Shown: positions 19,772 to 30,636 of the stretch, piece after piece | Layout of the letters: every line of letters begins with the position of its first letter | Numbering within the stretch: the stretch's first letter is position 1 | Source of the DNA: Paracoccus sp. DMF-8 | GTDB taxonomy: Bacteria > Pseudomonadota > Alphaproteobacteria > Rhodobacterales > Rhodobacteraceae | Assembly: GCF_029309835.1 (NCBI RefSeq) | Contig: NZ_JARJHL010000013.1 | Location: forward strand, 38,043 to 102,042 | Length of the DNA stretch: 64,000 bases | Reading direction: 5' to 3' | The notes under the pieces: generated by a model | Database searches by the model: none | Seen by the model: only the letters and a program-made list of their open reading frames with translations | What the model was told of the DNA's origin: nothing | Position numbers and translations under genes: made by a program

Positions 19772-21361
19772 TCACAGCATGAAATAGCCGCGTGCAAAGC
19801 TGATCGGGTCGTCGAAATGGATCGAGAAATCCGCCTGCCCGTCGCCGTTCACATCCCCGTAAACCAGCGTCTGCCCCGAGACGTTCTGATAGCGCAATTC
19901 CCCCGCCGAACCCGAAAACGCCGCCGCTCCGATGAACGAAAACGCCTGATCCCCGGCGATGGCGGTATTCGCGTCGATGCCGCGCAGGTCGATACGGTCG
20001 CCCGCCGCACGGTCGAAATCGAAAATCGTATCGCGCGTCGCGGCGGTCACGCCGGAATCGCTCAGCGCGTTGAAAACAAAGACATCGGCGCCCGCCCCGC
20101 CATAGAGCGCATCCTTGCCCGCGCCGCCGACCAGCGTGTCATTGCCAAGCCCGCCAACCAGACGGTCGTTGCCCGCGCCCCCGACCAGCCGGTCATTGCC
20201 CGCCCCGCCGTTCAGCACATTGGCGCCGGCATTGCCGGTGATGATATTGTTCAGCGCATTGCCCGTGCCGTTCAGCGCGGCCGTGCCCGTCAGGTTCAGG
20301 TTTTCGACATTCGCGGTCAGGGTGTAGCTGATCGTGCTGCGCACCGTATCGGTGCCCGCGCCGGCGAATTCGACCACGCGGTCACCGGCGTTATCCACGA
20401 CATAGATATCATTGCCCGCGCCGCCGCGCATCGTATCGGCACCCGCGCCGCCATTCAGGGTATTGTTCGCGGCATTGCCGACAATCAGATTGGCCAGCGC
20501 ATTGCCCCTGCCATCGATCGCCCCCGCGCCCATCAGGCTGAGGTTTTCGACATTCGCGGTCAGGGTATAGGTGACATGGGCCTGAACGGTGTCGGTGCCC
20601 TGACCCGCCCCTTCGATTACGCGGTCGCCGGCATTATCGACGACATAGATGTCATTGCCGATACCGCCGCGCATGGTGTCCGCGCCCGCGCCGCCGTTCA
20701 GGGTGTCGTTGCCCGCGCCGCCATTCAGGGCGTCGGCGCCCGCACCGCCGTTGATGAGGTCGTGGGCCGCCCCGCCCGACAGCACGTCATTGCCGCCATT
20801 GCCGCGAATCACATCGTTAAAGCGCGTGCCGACATAGGTATCATTCCCGACCGAGCCGTTGACGATATGCGCCTCTGCCCACAGAAACCCGTTCAGCGCG
20901 GCGGGATTGGCGCTGCCGGTGGAATCATGCCCGCCGCCCATCAGGCCCAGAACGACATTGTGGAAATCCCCCGTCGTCCCCGCCGGGTTCGAAATGTTCA
21001 GCCCGGTGATCTCGATCGCGGTGCTGACATTGGTGATCCGCCCCGAGGCATCGCGCGTGAACCCGCCCGTGCCCGCATCATAGCTGTTGCCAAGCGTCGC
21101 CAGCCGGATCGAATTCATCGACCCGCTGAGCGTATGGGTCGCGAAATGGTAGTTCAGATTGGTGCCGTCGACGATGATCGCCTGCGTATTGACGGGGTTC
21201 GGCGCCTGTTCGTCCAGCAGCAGCAGTTGCGGGCCATTGAACTGGCTGGCGCCGCCCGGGAACAGCGGCCAGCCGGTCTGGCTGAAATCGTTGAAAAAGG
21301 CGTTGTAATCGACGTTGAAATTCACGCCGCTTGCGGACAACAGGTTGATGGTAATGGCCAT
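19772..21361 (-). CDS. RTX protein with N-terminal HasA-type heme-binding domain
   Basis: A 529-residue predicted type I-secreted protein. Residues 1-170 resemble the hemophore Has[21 protein letters not shown] (candidate heme ligands Tyr71 and His76) aligns with the Tyr75/His83 loop, and [12 protein letters not shown] plus AALNGFL match the HasA C-terminal helices. RTX nonapeptides ([19 protein letters not shown]) fill 170-410, and a serralysin-type C-terminal region with [13 protein letters not shown] and the end SFARGYFML provides the likely secretion signal. AAGGAAATTGAC precedes ATG 21361. It lies 44 bases downstream of a heme receptor gene, supporting heme capture. Homology is by eye. 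Confidence 0.83.
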   Translation of the reverse strand: MAITINLLSASGVNFNVDYNAFFNDFSQTGWPLFPGGASQFNGPQLLLLDEQAPNPVNTQAIIVDGTNLNYHFATHTLSGSMNSIRLATLGNSYDAGTGGFTRDASGRITNVSTAIEITGLNISNPAGTTGDFHNVVLGLMGGGHDSTGSANPAALNGFLWAEAHIVNGSVGNDTYVGTRFNDVIRGNGGNDVLSGGAAHDLINGGAGADALNGGAGNDTLNGGAGADTMRGGIGNDIYVVDNAGDRVIEGAGQGTDTVQAHVTYTLTANVENLSLMGAGAIDGRGNALANLIVGNAANNTLNGGAGADTMRGGAGNDIYVVDNAGDRVVEFAGAGTDTVRSTISYTLTANVENLNLTGTAALNGTGNALNNIITGNAGANVLNGGAGNDRLVGGAGNDRLVGGLGNDTLVGGAGKDALYGGAGADVFVFNALSDSGVTAATRDTIFDFDRAAGDRIDLRGIDANTAIAGDQAFSFIGAAAFSGSAGELRYQNVSGQTLVYGDVNGDGQADFSIHFDDPISFARGYFML

Positions 21362-21405
21362 GTCAATTTCCTTGTTCAGGCTTGCGTGTTCATGCGCGAA
21401 GCGCG

Positions 21406-23430
21406 TCAAAAGCTCATCGTCAGGACCGCGCGGGCGTTGAAGCCGGGGCTGGGGCTGGTGTTCAGATATTGGGTCAGGTTCTTGTCGAAAATATTGTTCA
21501 GCGCGATGCTGGCATCCAGCCCTTCGCGGATGCGGTATTGGCCGAACAGATCCAGCGTTTCATGGGCTTCGCTGGAAAAGGCGGCGGTGCTGCTGTCTTC
21601 ACCGCGCGCCCCGACCAAGGTCAGCCGCGCCCCCGCCCGCCAGCGTTCGTCCGGCGCGCGCAGACCCGCCGTCAAGACCATGCGCCAGGGCGGGATCTTG
21701 GGCTGCAGGGCATTGTCCGAAGGGTAGAACAGGATACCTTCCAGATCCTCGTTGCTGCGCCTTTCGCCGTCCAGATACTGGCCGTTCAGGCTGGCGAAAA
21801 AGCGGTCAGGATCATAGTTGGCCTCGATTTCGACGCCGCGGATGCGGACCTTGGCGATGTTCAGATATTGATAGGCGCCATACAGCCCGTGCAGCACCAG
21901 ATCCTGATCGATGTAATCGCTCACATCGTTCTGGAACACCGTCAGCCGCGTCGTCAGAAAATCGCCCGGCGCCAGCAGGTCACCGTGGCGGAGCGTCACA
22001 CCCGCTTCGATGGTGCGGGCGATTTCGGGGCGCAGGTCGGGGTTGGGCAGGAACTCTCCGCTGACGGAACCGGGGTGAAAGCCCTCGATCAGGGTTTCGG
22101 TCAGCGAAGGCGCGCGGAACCCCTGCGCATAGCTGAGGTGGAATGTGGTCGTGTCATTCGGCGTCAGGCCGATGGTCAGCTTGGGCGAAAAGCGGTCGCC
22201 ATCGACGCTGTGGCGGCTGTTTTCAAGGCTGTAGCTGTCGTAACGCAGCCCGCCGATGACCTGCAACCACGGGGAAACCGTGACCCGATCCTCGACAAAG
22301 GCGCCCCATGCCAGACGGCGGCCGGGCGGGGTCAGGTCCTGGCTGGTGCCCAGATCGTCGATGGTGCGCACGCGGTCGCGATAGGCGTCGATGCCGAATG
22401 TCAGCTCGTGATCCAGTTCGCCGGTCTGGAAACGCGCGGTGTTATGGGCGTCGATGCCAAAGGTCTGCACGCGAAAGGATTGTTCCAGCTGATCGCTTGC
22501 GGGCCGCATCTGGTCCAGCTGCGTGCTGGTCCAGTAGCCGCGCAGCGTCACATCCCAGAAATCGCTGTCGGGCGAGGTCCAGCGATAACCCGCCGTCACC
22601 GTGTCGACCGTGGCATCGGTATCGCGCATGGTGCCGGTGCCCGCGACGAAGCTGTTCAGATAGCGGCTGGCGGACAGGCTGATCTCATGCCCCTCGGCGG
22701 GACGAAAGACGCCCTTGACCAGACCCGAGCGCATCTCCTGACCCGAGGCGACCTTGCTGCCATCCCCGGCCGTGTAGTCGCGGAGGTCCAGAATGGTGCC
22801 TCCGGCCAGAAACTCGGCCCGGTCGCCCATGCGCATCGCGCCGATCAGGTTGACCGTCGGGCCGGGGCCGTTGTTGTCCAGCGTACAGCGCAGCCGCCCG
22901 CCCCGGTCGGCGCCATCGGCGATGATATCGGCGGGGTCCAGCGTCACCATATTGACGACGCCGCCAATCGCGCCGCTGCCATTGACCATCGCGCCCGGCC
23001 CGCGCATGACCTGCACGGATTTCAGCATCTCGGTATCGGTGTAAAAGGTGCCGTTGGCGCCGTGGCCGCTTTTCTGGAAATTCTGCCGCGCGCCATCGAC
23101 CAGAACATTCACGCGGCCGAAATCCTGCAGGCCCCGGATATTGACCGCGACCCCCGGCCCGTCGCCCGTGGCCTGAGTTGAAACGCCCGGAATATCGGTC
23201 AGGATCTGCGGCAGATCCGCACCCGGATAACGCAGCGCCAGTTCCTGCGCATCCATCGTCGAGGCGGCATTCAGCCCCTCTTCATCCCCGGCGGAAACGC
23301 TGACGATGACGCGGTCCAGAATCACGACGCCTTCCGCCTGATCCTGCGCGGCCAGTAGCGCGGCCCCCGCCGGACCCAGTGCCAGCGCCCCGATCAGAAT
23401 ACCCGTGGCCTTGCGTGCTGAGGGTTTCAT
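21406..23430 (-). CDS. TonB-dependent heme receptor, HemR/HutA type
   Basis: A 674-residue outer-membrane receptor with a signal peptide ending near residue 29. The plug domain (about 40-175) shows [20 protein letters not shown] and [16 protein letters not shown]. In the barrel the heme-receptor hallmark is complete: FRAP 438-441, His452, NPDL 463-466. The C-terminus [10 protein letters not shown] ends in Phe as usual for barrels. It is shorter than HasR (about 865 residues) and lacks the HasR signalling extension, so it is closer to receptors that take up free or hemoprotein heme. AGGGAAGG precedes ATG 23430. It sits between two hemophore-like genes, with 44- and 53-base gaps. Confidence 0.92.
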   Translation of the reverse strand: MKPSARKATGILIGALALGPAGAALLAAQDQAEGVVILDRVIVSVSAGDEEGLNAASTMDAQELALRYPGADLPQILTDIPGVSTQATGDGPGVAVNIRGLQDFGRVNVLVDGARQNFQKSGHGANGTFYTDTEMLKSVQVMRGPGAMVNGSGAIGGVVNMVTLDPADIIADGADRGGRLRCTLDNNGPGPTVNLIGAMRMGDRAEFLAGGTILDLRDYTAGDGSKVASGQEMRSGLVKGVFRPAEGHEISLSASRYLNSFVAGTGTMRDTDATVDTVTAGYRWTSPDSDFWDVTLRGYWTSTQLDQMRPASDQLEQSFRVQTFGIDAHNTARFQTGELDHELTFGIDAYRDRVRTIDDLGTSQDLTPPGRRLAWGAFVEDRVTVSPWLQVIGGLRYDSYSLENSRHSVDGDRFSPKLTIGLTPNDTTTFHLSYAQGFRAPSLTETLIEGFHPGSVSGEFLPNPDLRPEIARTIEAGVTLRHGDLLAPGDFLTTRLTVFQNDVSDYIDQDLVLHGLYGAYQYLNIAKVRIRGVEIEANYDPDRFFASLNGQYLDGERRSNEDLEGILFYPSDNALQPKIPPWRMVLTAGLRAPDERWRAGARLTLVGARGEDSSTAAFSSEAHETLDLFGQYRIREGLDASIALNNIFDKNLTQYLNTSPSPGFNARAVLTMSF

Positions 23431-23483
23431 CCGGCCTTCCCTATCATGTTCGGGGGCGCGACGACCGCGCCCCCGGATATCCG

Positions 23484-26400
23484 TCACAGCAGGAACTGCG
23501 CGCGGGTCAGCGCCAGCAGATCGTCCAGCATGATCGCGAAATCCGCCCGACCGTCGCCATTCACATCGCCATAGACAAAGGTGTCGCCATTGGCGATCTG
23601 ATAGCGCAGCTCTCCGGCGGTGCCGGAAAACGCGGTCGTGCCGACAAAGGCAAAGGCCTGATCCCCGGCAAGGCCGGTGTTGGCGTCGATACCGCGCAGG
23701 TCGATGCGGTCGCCCTCGGCGATGCTGAAGTCAAAGATCGTGTCACGACCACCCGCGACCGCCCGCGATTCGGTGATGTCGTTGAACACAAAGACATCGC
23801 GCCCGGTCCCGCCGAACAGGTTGTCCGCGCCCAACCCGCCGATGATGCGGTCGTCGCCCGCGCCGCCCAGAATGCGGTCGGCACCGGCGCCGCCGAACAG
23901 GGTGTCATTGCCCGCACCGCCCGACAGCGTGTCATTGCCCGCACCACCGGCCATGCGGTCGGTGCCGATCCCGCCGTTCAGCGCGTCGTTGCCCGCGCCG
24001 CCGTTCAGCGTGTCATTGCCCGCACCGCCCAACAGCGTGTCATTGCCCGCGCCGCCGTTCCAGCATATTCGCCGCATCATTGCCCGAAATCCGGTTGGCC
24101 AGCCCGTTGCCCACGCCGTTGACCGAGGCGTCGCCGACCAGATTCAGATGCTCGACATTGGCGGTCAGGCGATAGCTGACCGTGCTGCGCACCGTGTCGA
24201 TGCCGGCATTGGCGAATTCGATGACGACATCGCCGGCATTGTCCACGACATACAGATCATCGCCCGCGCCACCCGCCATGCGGTCGGTGCCGATCCCGCC
24301 GTTCAGCGTGTCGTTGCCCGCGCCGCCGTTCAGCGTGTCATTGCCCACGCCGCCGATCAGCAGGTTCGCACCGGCATTGCCGATGATGACATTGTCCAGC
24401 GCATTGCCCGTGCCGTTGATATCGGCCGAACGCATCAGCGACAGGTTTTCGACATTCGCGGCCAAGCTGTAGCTGACGATGCTGCGCACCGTGTCGATGC
24501 CGGCATTGGCGAATTCGACGACCCGGTCGCCCGCATGGTTGACGAAATAGACATCGTCGCCCAGGCCGCCGCGCATCGTATCGGCCCCGATCCCGCCATT
24601 CAGCGTGTCGTTTTCGGGCGAGCCGACCAGCAGGTCATCGGCCGCGGTGCCGGTGATCAGGCTGCCGTCCACATCCTCGACCGCGATCAGGAAGCTGTCG
24701 GTATAGCTGCCGCCGCGCCCGTCCGACACGGTCACCGTCACCTGATGCGAGACCTGGCTTTCGTAATCCAGCGCCCCGTTGACGATCAGTTGCGTTTCGC
24801 CATTGACCCGGCGCAGCGCAAACAGCCCGCCCGCATCGTCATCCAGCGTATAGCTGAGCGCGTCGTCATCGTCATCGCTGCCCGTCAGCACGCCGATCAC
24901 CGTGCCCAAGCGCGAATTCTCGCGCACCGTGGACGATGACAGCTCGATCCCGTCCGGTGCGGTATTTTCGACCGGATCGTTGACGATGACGGTGACATCC
25001 TTGTCAAAGCTGTTGCCCCAGCTGTCGGTGACACGCAGCGTCACCGTGTAGCTGTCGGCCGACAGCGGCGCATCGCCCGTCACCACAAGCTGGCTGCCTT
25101 CGACCCGGAAACGTCCGCCCGCATCGGTGACGATGGCAAAGCTGTGGGTTTCATCCGCGTCGCGGTCAACCGCGGTCAGGTCGCCGACAACGGTCCCGGC
25201 CACCGCCGAACCCGCCACGCCGTCACCGCCCAGTTCCAGATCGGTCGGGGTGTAATTGGCAACGTGGTTGATGAAATCATAGGTCAGGTTGTCGAAACGC
25301 AGCAGCTCGACATTCAGCAGCGTATCGGAACCCGTGCCGCCCGTGCGGCTGTCGGTGACGACCAGCGGCGCCCCGCCCGTGCCGCCGGTAAAGCTGTAGC
25401 TGCCGGTCGGCCCGCCGAAGACGCCGTCAAAGACCACGGTATCAATGCCGTCGCCGCCGTCCAGCGTATCATTGCCGCCGCCGCCTTCGATCGTGTCGTT
25501 GAAGCGGCTGCCGACAAAGACATCGGCGAATTCGGACCCGATGAAATGCTGGCGATATTCACCAAGCGCCTCGGCATAGGCGTCCAGACGCGCCTGCGGG
25601 GCGCTGCCGCCATACATATGGGCGATGACGAAATTATGGACGGCGCCGTTCGCCTCGATCTCGGCTTCTTCGGTGGCGTCGTTCGGCCGGGCATTGGCGA
25701 AATCCAGCCCCGTGATGCGCAGTTCGACATTGCCGCCGGTATACCAGCCGTTGGCGTCATAGCTGCCGCTGCCGCGCGTGCCGTATTCGATGGTGTCGAT
25801 CTGGCCCCAGACCGTGTGGGTGTTGAAGTAATACTCCAGATACCCGCGCGCCAGAACATAGGGAGAGGTCGCGCCGGTGCCATAGCCCAGCATCACCTCG
25901 GTCCCGTTGAAATCCGGGCCATTGTCAAAGGCCGGCATGGTGCCGCCCTCGACATCCTCCAGAAAACCGCCCCGGATGAAGGCGTCGAAATCCATGCCGC
26001 TGCTGGCGGTCGAGGCGTCGATGGTGATCGCCTCGGGTTGTTCGGGCTCGCTTGCGGGTTCGGTCACTGAAACACTCAGCTCCTTTTCAAAGGTGTTGCC
26101 TGCCCCGTCCGTCACACGGACGCGCAGGGCATAATCACCCTGGGTCAAGGCCCCCGCAACCTGAATCCCGCCGTCGCCGATGCTGAACAACCCGCCCGCA
26201 TCGTCCAGCAACTCGAAACTGTGGCTGTCCGACGCATCGCGGTCGGTGACCTCGAACAGGCCGATCATGTCGCCGATATTCGCATTCTCGGCGATTTCCG
26301 ACAGGGTCAGGGCGAGGTCGGTCGGCGTGTAATTGGGGCGGTGATTGACGAAATCATAGGTCAGGTTGTCGAATTTCAGGATCTCGACATTGGTCAGCGT

Positions 26401-27228
26401 CGCCGTGCCCGTGCCATCCTCCCGGTTGTCCGTGACGACCAGAGGCGCGCCGCCCGTCCCGCCGGTAAAGCTGAAGCTGCCCGTCGGCCCGCCAAAATTG
26501 CCCGCGAAATAGACCGTGTCGATGCCGTCGCCGCCGTCGATCACATCATCGCCGCCGCCGCCCGACAGCGTGTCATTGCCCGCACCGCCGTTGATCGTGT
26601 CGTCATGGATGCTGCCGACATAGACATCCGCCCCGTCCGAGCCGATGAAATTCTGCGAATAGCCGCCCAGAAATCCGTAGACGCTGGCGACCGAGGCCGC
26701 GCCCCCGGTCGAGAAATAGCCCCACAGATCCATGACCGGATTGGAAACCGTCCCGCTCGACGCGCCGGTGCCGCCGGGCACGGCGATATCGAAACCGCTG
26801 ATCGTGACGCGGCTGTCCAGCCCGGTCACGCGACCTTCCGGCCCGGCGCCTTCGGTGCCGGTCGTCTCTCCGTCCACCCAATAGCCCAGAACGATGGAAT
26901 CGATGCTGCCCGACAAGGCATGCGGAAAAGAGGTGCCGTAATGGATCCAGTAATAGGCCAGATCCGCGCCTTCGATCAGGACGCGCGCGTCCGTGCCGCT
27001 ATAGTCGAACACCAGCTGAGAGCCGTTCATCGCATATTGCTGGCCGAACAGCGTGTCAAACGCGCCGCCATAGAATTTGTAACTGCCCGTGCCGGGCATG
27101 AAATCGGCGATATAGCTGGCCCAATCGACCCCATCGCCAACCTGCGAGGCGTCGATGGTGATCACGGTCTGGGTCGCCGCTGTGGCAGTGATTCCGCCGG
27201 TTTCTTCCAGTTGGCTCTGCAGGGTCAC
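23484..27228 (-). CDS. Giant RTX protein with two HasA-type domains and cadherin-like repeats (1-base insertion)
   Basis: About 1247 residues once an extra base at 24060-24061 is removed (ANMLERRRGQ becomes ANMLNGGAGN). Order: HasA-type domain A (20-195; candidate ligands Tyr93, His103); RTX (200-235); a FGGPTGSFSF module (240-300); cadherin-like repeat (301-390); HasA-type domain B (399-560; YYFNTHTVWGQIDTIEYG with Tyr466/Tyr467 and His471); RTX; the same module (602-660); two more cadherin-like repeats (660-750, 758-850); long RTX; and a serralysin-type C-terminus ending ALTRAQFLL. The first half is an internal tandem duplication. The start is GTG at 27228 behind TAGGAG. It is first in the receptor operon. 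Confidence 0.82.
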
Positions 27229-27559
27229 GACGACTTTCTCCTAAAGATGTCACAGCAGGGGGATGTGGTCGCGGCCGGTAACGGTTCGCCGCAGCATCTG
27301 CGGCAGTCCTGCAAGGAAATCGGGCGGCGCACCAACATGATTCAAACCGATAGACGTCCCGGTGCCGGTTGCGACCGGTCTGCGCGAGGCATGCTTGCGT
27401 TGTTGGGTGAGCCCGTCCATACCGCCGCCAAAGGGGCGCCTGGATCAGACGGACCTGCCTGACGTTCCCATCTAAGTGAACAAACCAAGCATTTTAGTCA
27501 AGTACGCACGATCTTGCGCGGCCTGTCGAAATGGTCATGTCCGTCAGGGCTGGCACGGC
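27229..27559. promoter_or_regulatory. Upstream region of the hemophore/receptor operon
   Basis: A 331-base gap without a gene. On the minus strand, TTGACT at about 27501-27506 could be a -35 element in an AT-rich patch (27480-27510) unlike its surroundings, but no good -10 box is at standard spacing. If used, the leader would be about 250 bases. TAGGAG at 27238-27243 is the ribosome binding site for the GTG start. A Fur-, Irr- or RirA-type iron site would be expected for heme uptake, but I cannot point to a convincing one. Confidence 0.35.
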
Positions 27560-28267
27560 CTAGAACTCCAGCCAGCTGCCGATTTTCAGCGCGGGTTCGC
27601 CATCGCCCGACACCGGGGCGATCACGCCCAGCTCGACCTTGGCCGGACCGGCGATATCCTGCACGACCGAACCCGCCAGCTTGGCCGAAAAACCGCTGTC
27701 CTTGCGCTGTTCCAGCCGTAACTGGGTGATCAGCATGATCGCGGCGCGCGGCTTCAACCCAAGCGTCAGATCGGCCTTGGCGCTGGTTTCGGGCGTCAGA
27801 TAGCTGACGCTGACGCCGGGCGCCTGCCATTCGGTCCGCATCTCGCCCGCAACCTTGATGCGGGTGTCGACCGTCATCCAGCCACCCCCTGCAAAGCGAT
27901 CGAACCCCCTGCCCCAATGGGCCGAGATCTGGCCCACCGGCACGGTCTGGCCGTCCCGCCGGATCGCGCCGATACCGGACGCGACCGACACGCGGTCCGG
28001 TCCCTGCCCGTTGTCCAGCACGCGCTGAAACCACAACAGGGCGCTGGTTTCGTCCTGATCGGCATGGCCCAGTTCAAGCCCGACGGTGTGGCGCGGCGAC
28101 AGGCCATATTCGGCATAGAGGCTGGTATAACGGTCGTCCTCGCGGTCCTGTTCGACCGACAGCGACAGAAAGGTCTTGCCCGTCTCGCGCGCCCAGGGGC
28201 CTGCGGCGACGGTATGGGTTTGGGTGAGCAGCAAAAGGACAAGGCAACATACCCGGCGCGTCCGCAT
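27560..28267 (-). CDS. Exported protein, probable outer-membrane beta-barrel
   Basis: A 235-residue protein with signal peptide MRTRRVCCLVLLLLTQTHTV ending at AAG. The mature part is made of alternating strands, for example TFLSLSVEQDREDDRYTSLY, HTVGLELGHADQ, SVSYLTPETSAKADLTLG and AIMLITQLRLEQRKDSGF, and ends in WLEF, with the aromatic C-terminal residue of barrel proteins. Length suggests 8-12 strands. No family is recognised. It lies between the rpmD terminator and the hemophore operon, so a role in surface heme capture is possible by position only. Confidence 0.75.
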   Translation of the reverse strand: MRTRRVCCLVLLLLTQTHTVAAGPWARETGKTFLSLSVEQDREDDRYTSLYAEYGLSPRHTVGLELGHADQDETSALLWFQRVLDNGQGPDRVSVASGIGAIRRDGQTVPVGQISAHWGRGFDRFAGGGWMTVDTRIKVAGEMRTEWQAPGVSVSYLTPETSAKADLTLGLKPRAAIMLITQLRLEQRKDSGFSAKLAGSVVQDIAGPAKVELGVIAPVSGDGEPALKIGSWLEF

Positions 28268-28382
28268 CCCGAACCCCTTATTGATCTATAGGTCCGCATT
28301 ATGGCAAATCGCGGTTGCATTCCATCCACCAAAATCAACCAAATCGCCCGCGTGACATTCGCGCTGCACCGCAGGCGAAAAC

Positions 28383-28413
28383 AAAAAAGCCCCGGCAGTT
28401 GTGCCGGGGCTTT
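28383..28413 (-). terminator. Terminator after rpmD
   Basis: On the minus strand the hairpin AAAGCCCCGGC / ACAACT / GCCGGGGCTTTTTT has a long T-run. It lies about 20 bases beyond the rpmD stop and ends the ribosomal transcript, so rplO-secY are not continuous with this operon here. Confidence 0.9.
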
Positions 28414-28434
28414 CCGATGCAAAGGGCCGAGCGA

Positions 28435-28623
28435 TCAGCCGCGTTCTTCGATGATGACGGCCAGATGCGGGATCTTGGCGACCATGCCGCGGATCGCGGG
28501 CGTGTCTTCCAGCTCGCGGGTGCGGTTCATCTTGTTCAGGCCCAGACCTTTCAGCGTTTCGCGCTGGATGGCGGGGCGGCGGATCGGCGAACCGATCTGT
28601 TTGACGACGATGGTTTTAGCCAT
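28435..28623 (-). CDS. rpmD: 50S ribosomal protein L30
   Basis: A 62-residue L30 with the usual start [20 protein letters not shown] and the conserved [11 protein letters not shown] segment. It is the last gene of the spc-type operon in this window, 11 bases after rpsE. In most bacteria rplO follows, but here a strong terminator and unrelated genes do. Confidence 0.96.
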   Translation of the reverse strand: MAKTIVVKQIGSPIRRPAIQRETLKGLGLNKMNRTRELEDTPAIRGMVAKIPHLAVIIEERG

Positions 28624-28634
28624 TGTGCCTCTCC

Positions 28635-29201
28635 TTACGCTTCGACAGCGGCTTCAGCCGGCTTGTCGTTCGAGGGCAGGATGTCCGCAACCTTCTTGCC
28701 GCGACGTTGCGCGACGCTGCGCGGGCTGGCTTCGCCTTTCAGGCCGTCCAGCGTGGCACGGATCATGTTGTAGGGGTTCTGCGAACCAAGCGATTTCGCA
28801 ACAACGTCCTGCACGCCCAGCATTTCGAACACGGCGCGCATCGGACCACCGGCGATGATCCCGGTCCCGGCAGGCGCCGTGCGCATCACGACCTTGCCAG
28901 CGCCGTGACGGCCTTCGATGTCGTGGTGCAGGGTGCGGCCGTCGCGCAGCGGGACGCGGACCAGATTGCGGCGGGCCTGTTCGGTCGCCTTGCGGATCGC
29001 TTCCGGGACTTCCTTGGCCTTACCCTTGCCAAAGCCGACACGGCCGCGCTGATCGCCGACGACGACCAGGGCTGCAAAGCCAAAGCGCTTACCACCCTTG
29101 ACGGTTTTCGACACACGGTTGATCGCGACCAGACGATCGGCGAATTCCGGGGTTTCTTCGCGCTCTTCGCGGCGGCCCCGGCGGTTTTCACGTTCTGCCA
29201 T
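28635..29201 (-). CDS. rpsE: 30S ribosomal protein S5
   Basis: A 188-residue S5, an accuracy-related small subunit protein. The double-stranded RNA-binding fold is visible in [20 protein letters not shown] and the second domain in [19 protein letters not shown]. The start at 29201 is preceded by AAAAGGAA. An open frame continues upstream to 29264 but is not conserved. The 111-base gap to rplR contains small GC hairpins. Confidence 0.97.
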   Translation of the reverse strand: MAERENRRGRREEREETPEFADRLVAINRVSKTVKGGKRFGFAALVVVGDQRGRVGFGKGKAKEVPEAIRKATEQARRNLVRVPLRDGRTLHHDIEGRHGAGKVVMRTAPAGTGIIAGGPMRAVFEMLGVQDVVAKSLGSQNPYNMIRATLDGLKGEASPRSVAQRRGKKVADILPSNDKPAEAAVEA

Positions 29202-29312
29202 CAGGCATTCCTTTTCAGGTGGCGCGTTTGGCGCCGTTTCATTCAATCCAGGTGGGCGCCCCATTGGGACGCCCCCGGATCATCGGGGCGGCGTTTCCGC
29301 CACCCACAAGGA

Positions 29313-29672
29313 TCAGAACTTCAGACCGCCTTCGCGGGCTGCGTCAGCCAAGGCCTTGACCTTGCCGTGGAACAGGAAACCGCCACGGTCGAAGATGACT
29401 TCTTCGACACCGGCTTTTTTCGCACGTTCCGCGATCGCCGCGCCGATCTTGGCGGCGGCTTCGACGTTGTTCTTGCCGACCACGCCCAGATCTTTTTCCA
29501 GCGTCGAGGCGGCTGCCAGCGTCACACCTTTGCTGTCGTCGATCAGCTGAACGCTGATGTTTTTCGACGAGCGGTGAACCGACAGACGCGGACGACCATC
29601 CGAGATCGCGCGCAGTTTGTTCCGAACGCGCAGACGGCGCTTCTGGAACAGTTCTCTTTTGTTCAGTGCCAT
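29313..29672 (-). CDS. rplR: 50S ribosomal protein L18
   Basis: A 119-residue L18, which binds 5S rRNA. The basic N-terminus [20 protein letters not shown] and the core [18 protein letters not shown] are typical. It follows rplF by 11 bases. Confidence 0.97.
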   Translation of the reverse strand: MALNKRELFQKRRLRVRNKLRAISDGRPRLSVHRSSKNISVQLIDDSKGVTLAAASTLEKDLGVVGKNNVEAAAKIGAAIAERAKKAGVEEVIFDRGGFLFHGKVKALADAAREGGLKF

Positions 29673-29683
29673 TTTTGCGTCCC

Positions 29684-30217
29684 TTACTTCTTCTTGCCTT
29701 CCTTGCGGAAGACTTGCTCACCCTTGTAGCGGATGCCCTTGCCCTTGTAGGGCTCGGGGCGGCGCCACTCGCGGATGTTCGCAGCCACCTGGCCGACGAC
29801 CTGCTGATCAATGCCTTCGACAACGATCTCGGTCTGTTTCGGCGCGGTGATGGTCACACCCTCGGGGGTTTCGAAGTTCACGTCATGCGAATAACCCAGA
29901 GCGAGCTTGAGGGTCTTGCCCTGCATCGAGGCGCGGTAACCGACGCCCTGAATTTCCAGCTCTTTCTTGAAGCCTTCGCTGACGCCGACGGTCAGGTTCT
30001 CGACCATCGAGCGGGTCATGCCCCACTGCTGACGGGCGCGTTTCGACAACCCGCGCGGGGTCACTTTCACGGCGCCGTCTTCCAGCGACAGGGTCACGTC
30101 ATCGGTCGCGGTGAAGCTGCGGGCGCCTTTCGGGCCTTTGACTTCGATCGTCTGACCTTTGATTTCCGCGGTCACGCCTTTCGGGAGGGCGACCGGTTTC
30201 TTACCAATCCGAGACAT
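29684..30217 (-). CDS. rplF: 50S ribosomal protein L6
   Basis: A 177-residue L6 with two repeated alpha/beta domains. Start [20 protein letters not shown], and the C-terminal rRNA-binding tail [20 protein letters not shown] are diagnostic. It is 11 bases after rpsH. Confidence 0.97.
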   Translation of the reverse strand: MSRIGKKPVALPKGVTAEIKGQTIEVKGPKGARSFTATDDVTLSLEDGAVKVTPRGLSKRARQQWGMTRSMVENLTVGVSEGFKKELEIQGVGYRASMQGKTLKLALGYSHDVNFETPEGVTITAPKQTEIVVEGIDQQVVGQVAANIREWRRPEPYKGKGIRYKGEQVFRKEGKKK

Positions 30218-30228
30218 CTCTGCCCTCC

Positions 30229-30627
30229 TTAGAACACGGTGCAGAGCACTTCGCCGCCGACATTGGCATTGCGTGCTGCTGCATCAGACATGACACCTTT
30301 CGGGGTCGACACGATGGAAACGCCCAGGCCGTTGCGGACCTGCGGGATTTCCTTGACCGAGGCGTAGACGCGACGGCCGGGCTTGGACACACGGGCCAGC
30401 TCACGGATGACCGGGGTGCCTTCGTAGTATTTCAGGCTGATTTCCAGCTCGTTATGGCCGGCATCGGTGGTCACCGATTCATAGCCACGGATGTAGCCTT
30501 CTGCCTTCAGCACATCCAGCACCCAAGCGCGCAGCTTGGAGGCAGGCGTGCGAACGGTCGATTTGCCGCGCATCTGTGCGTTGCGGATGCGGGTCAGCAT
30601 ATCGCCGAGAGGATCGTTCATCGACAT
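30229..30627 (-). CDS. rpsH: 30S ribosomal protein S8
   Basis: A 132-residue S8 that binds helix 21 of 16S rRNA and, in E. coli, represses the spc operon. Start [21 protein letters not shown]-terminal [20 protein letters not shown]. It lies nine bases after rpsN. Confidence 0.97.
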   Translation of the reverse strand: MSMNDPLGDMLTRIRNAQMRGKSTVRTPASKLRAWVLDVLKAEGYIRGYESVTTDAGHNELEISLKYYEGTPVIRELARVSKPGRRVYASVKEIPQVRNGLGVSIVSTPKGVMSDAAARNANVGGEVLCTVF

Positions 30628-30636
30628 ATTGCCCCC

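Noticed and set aside
18596..21727. Plus-strand frame of 1043 codons opposite the phospholipase D and RTX genes
   Set aside because: It spans two unrelated genes on the other strand and is His/Gly-rich antisense of HKD and GGxGxD codons.
20115..26600. Regular short repeats that might be a CRISPR array
   Set aside because: The repeats are in-frame codons for the RTX nonapeptide GGxGxDxLx, with no constant-length spacers or cas genes.
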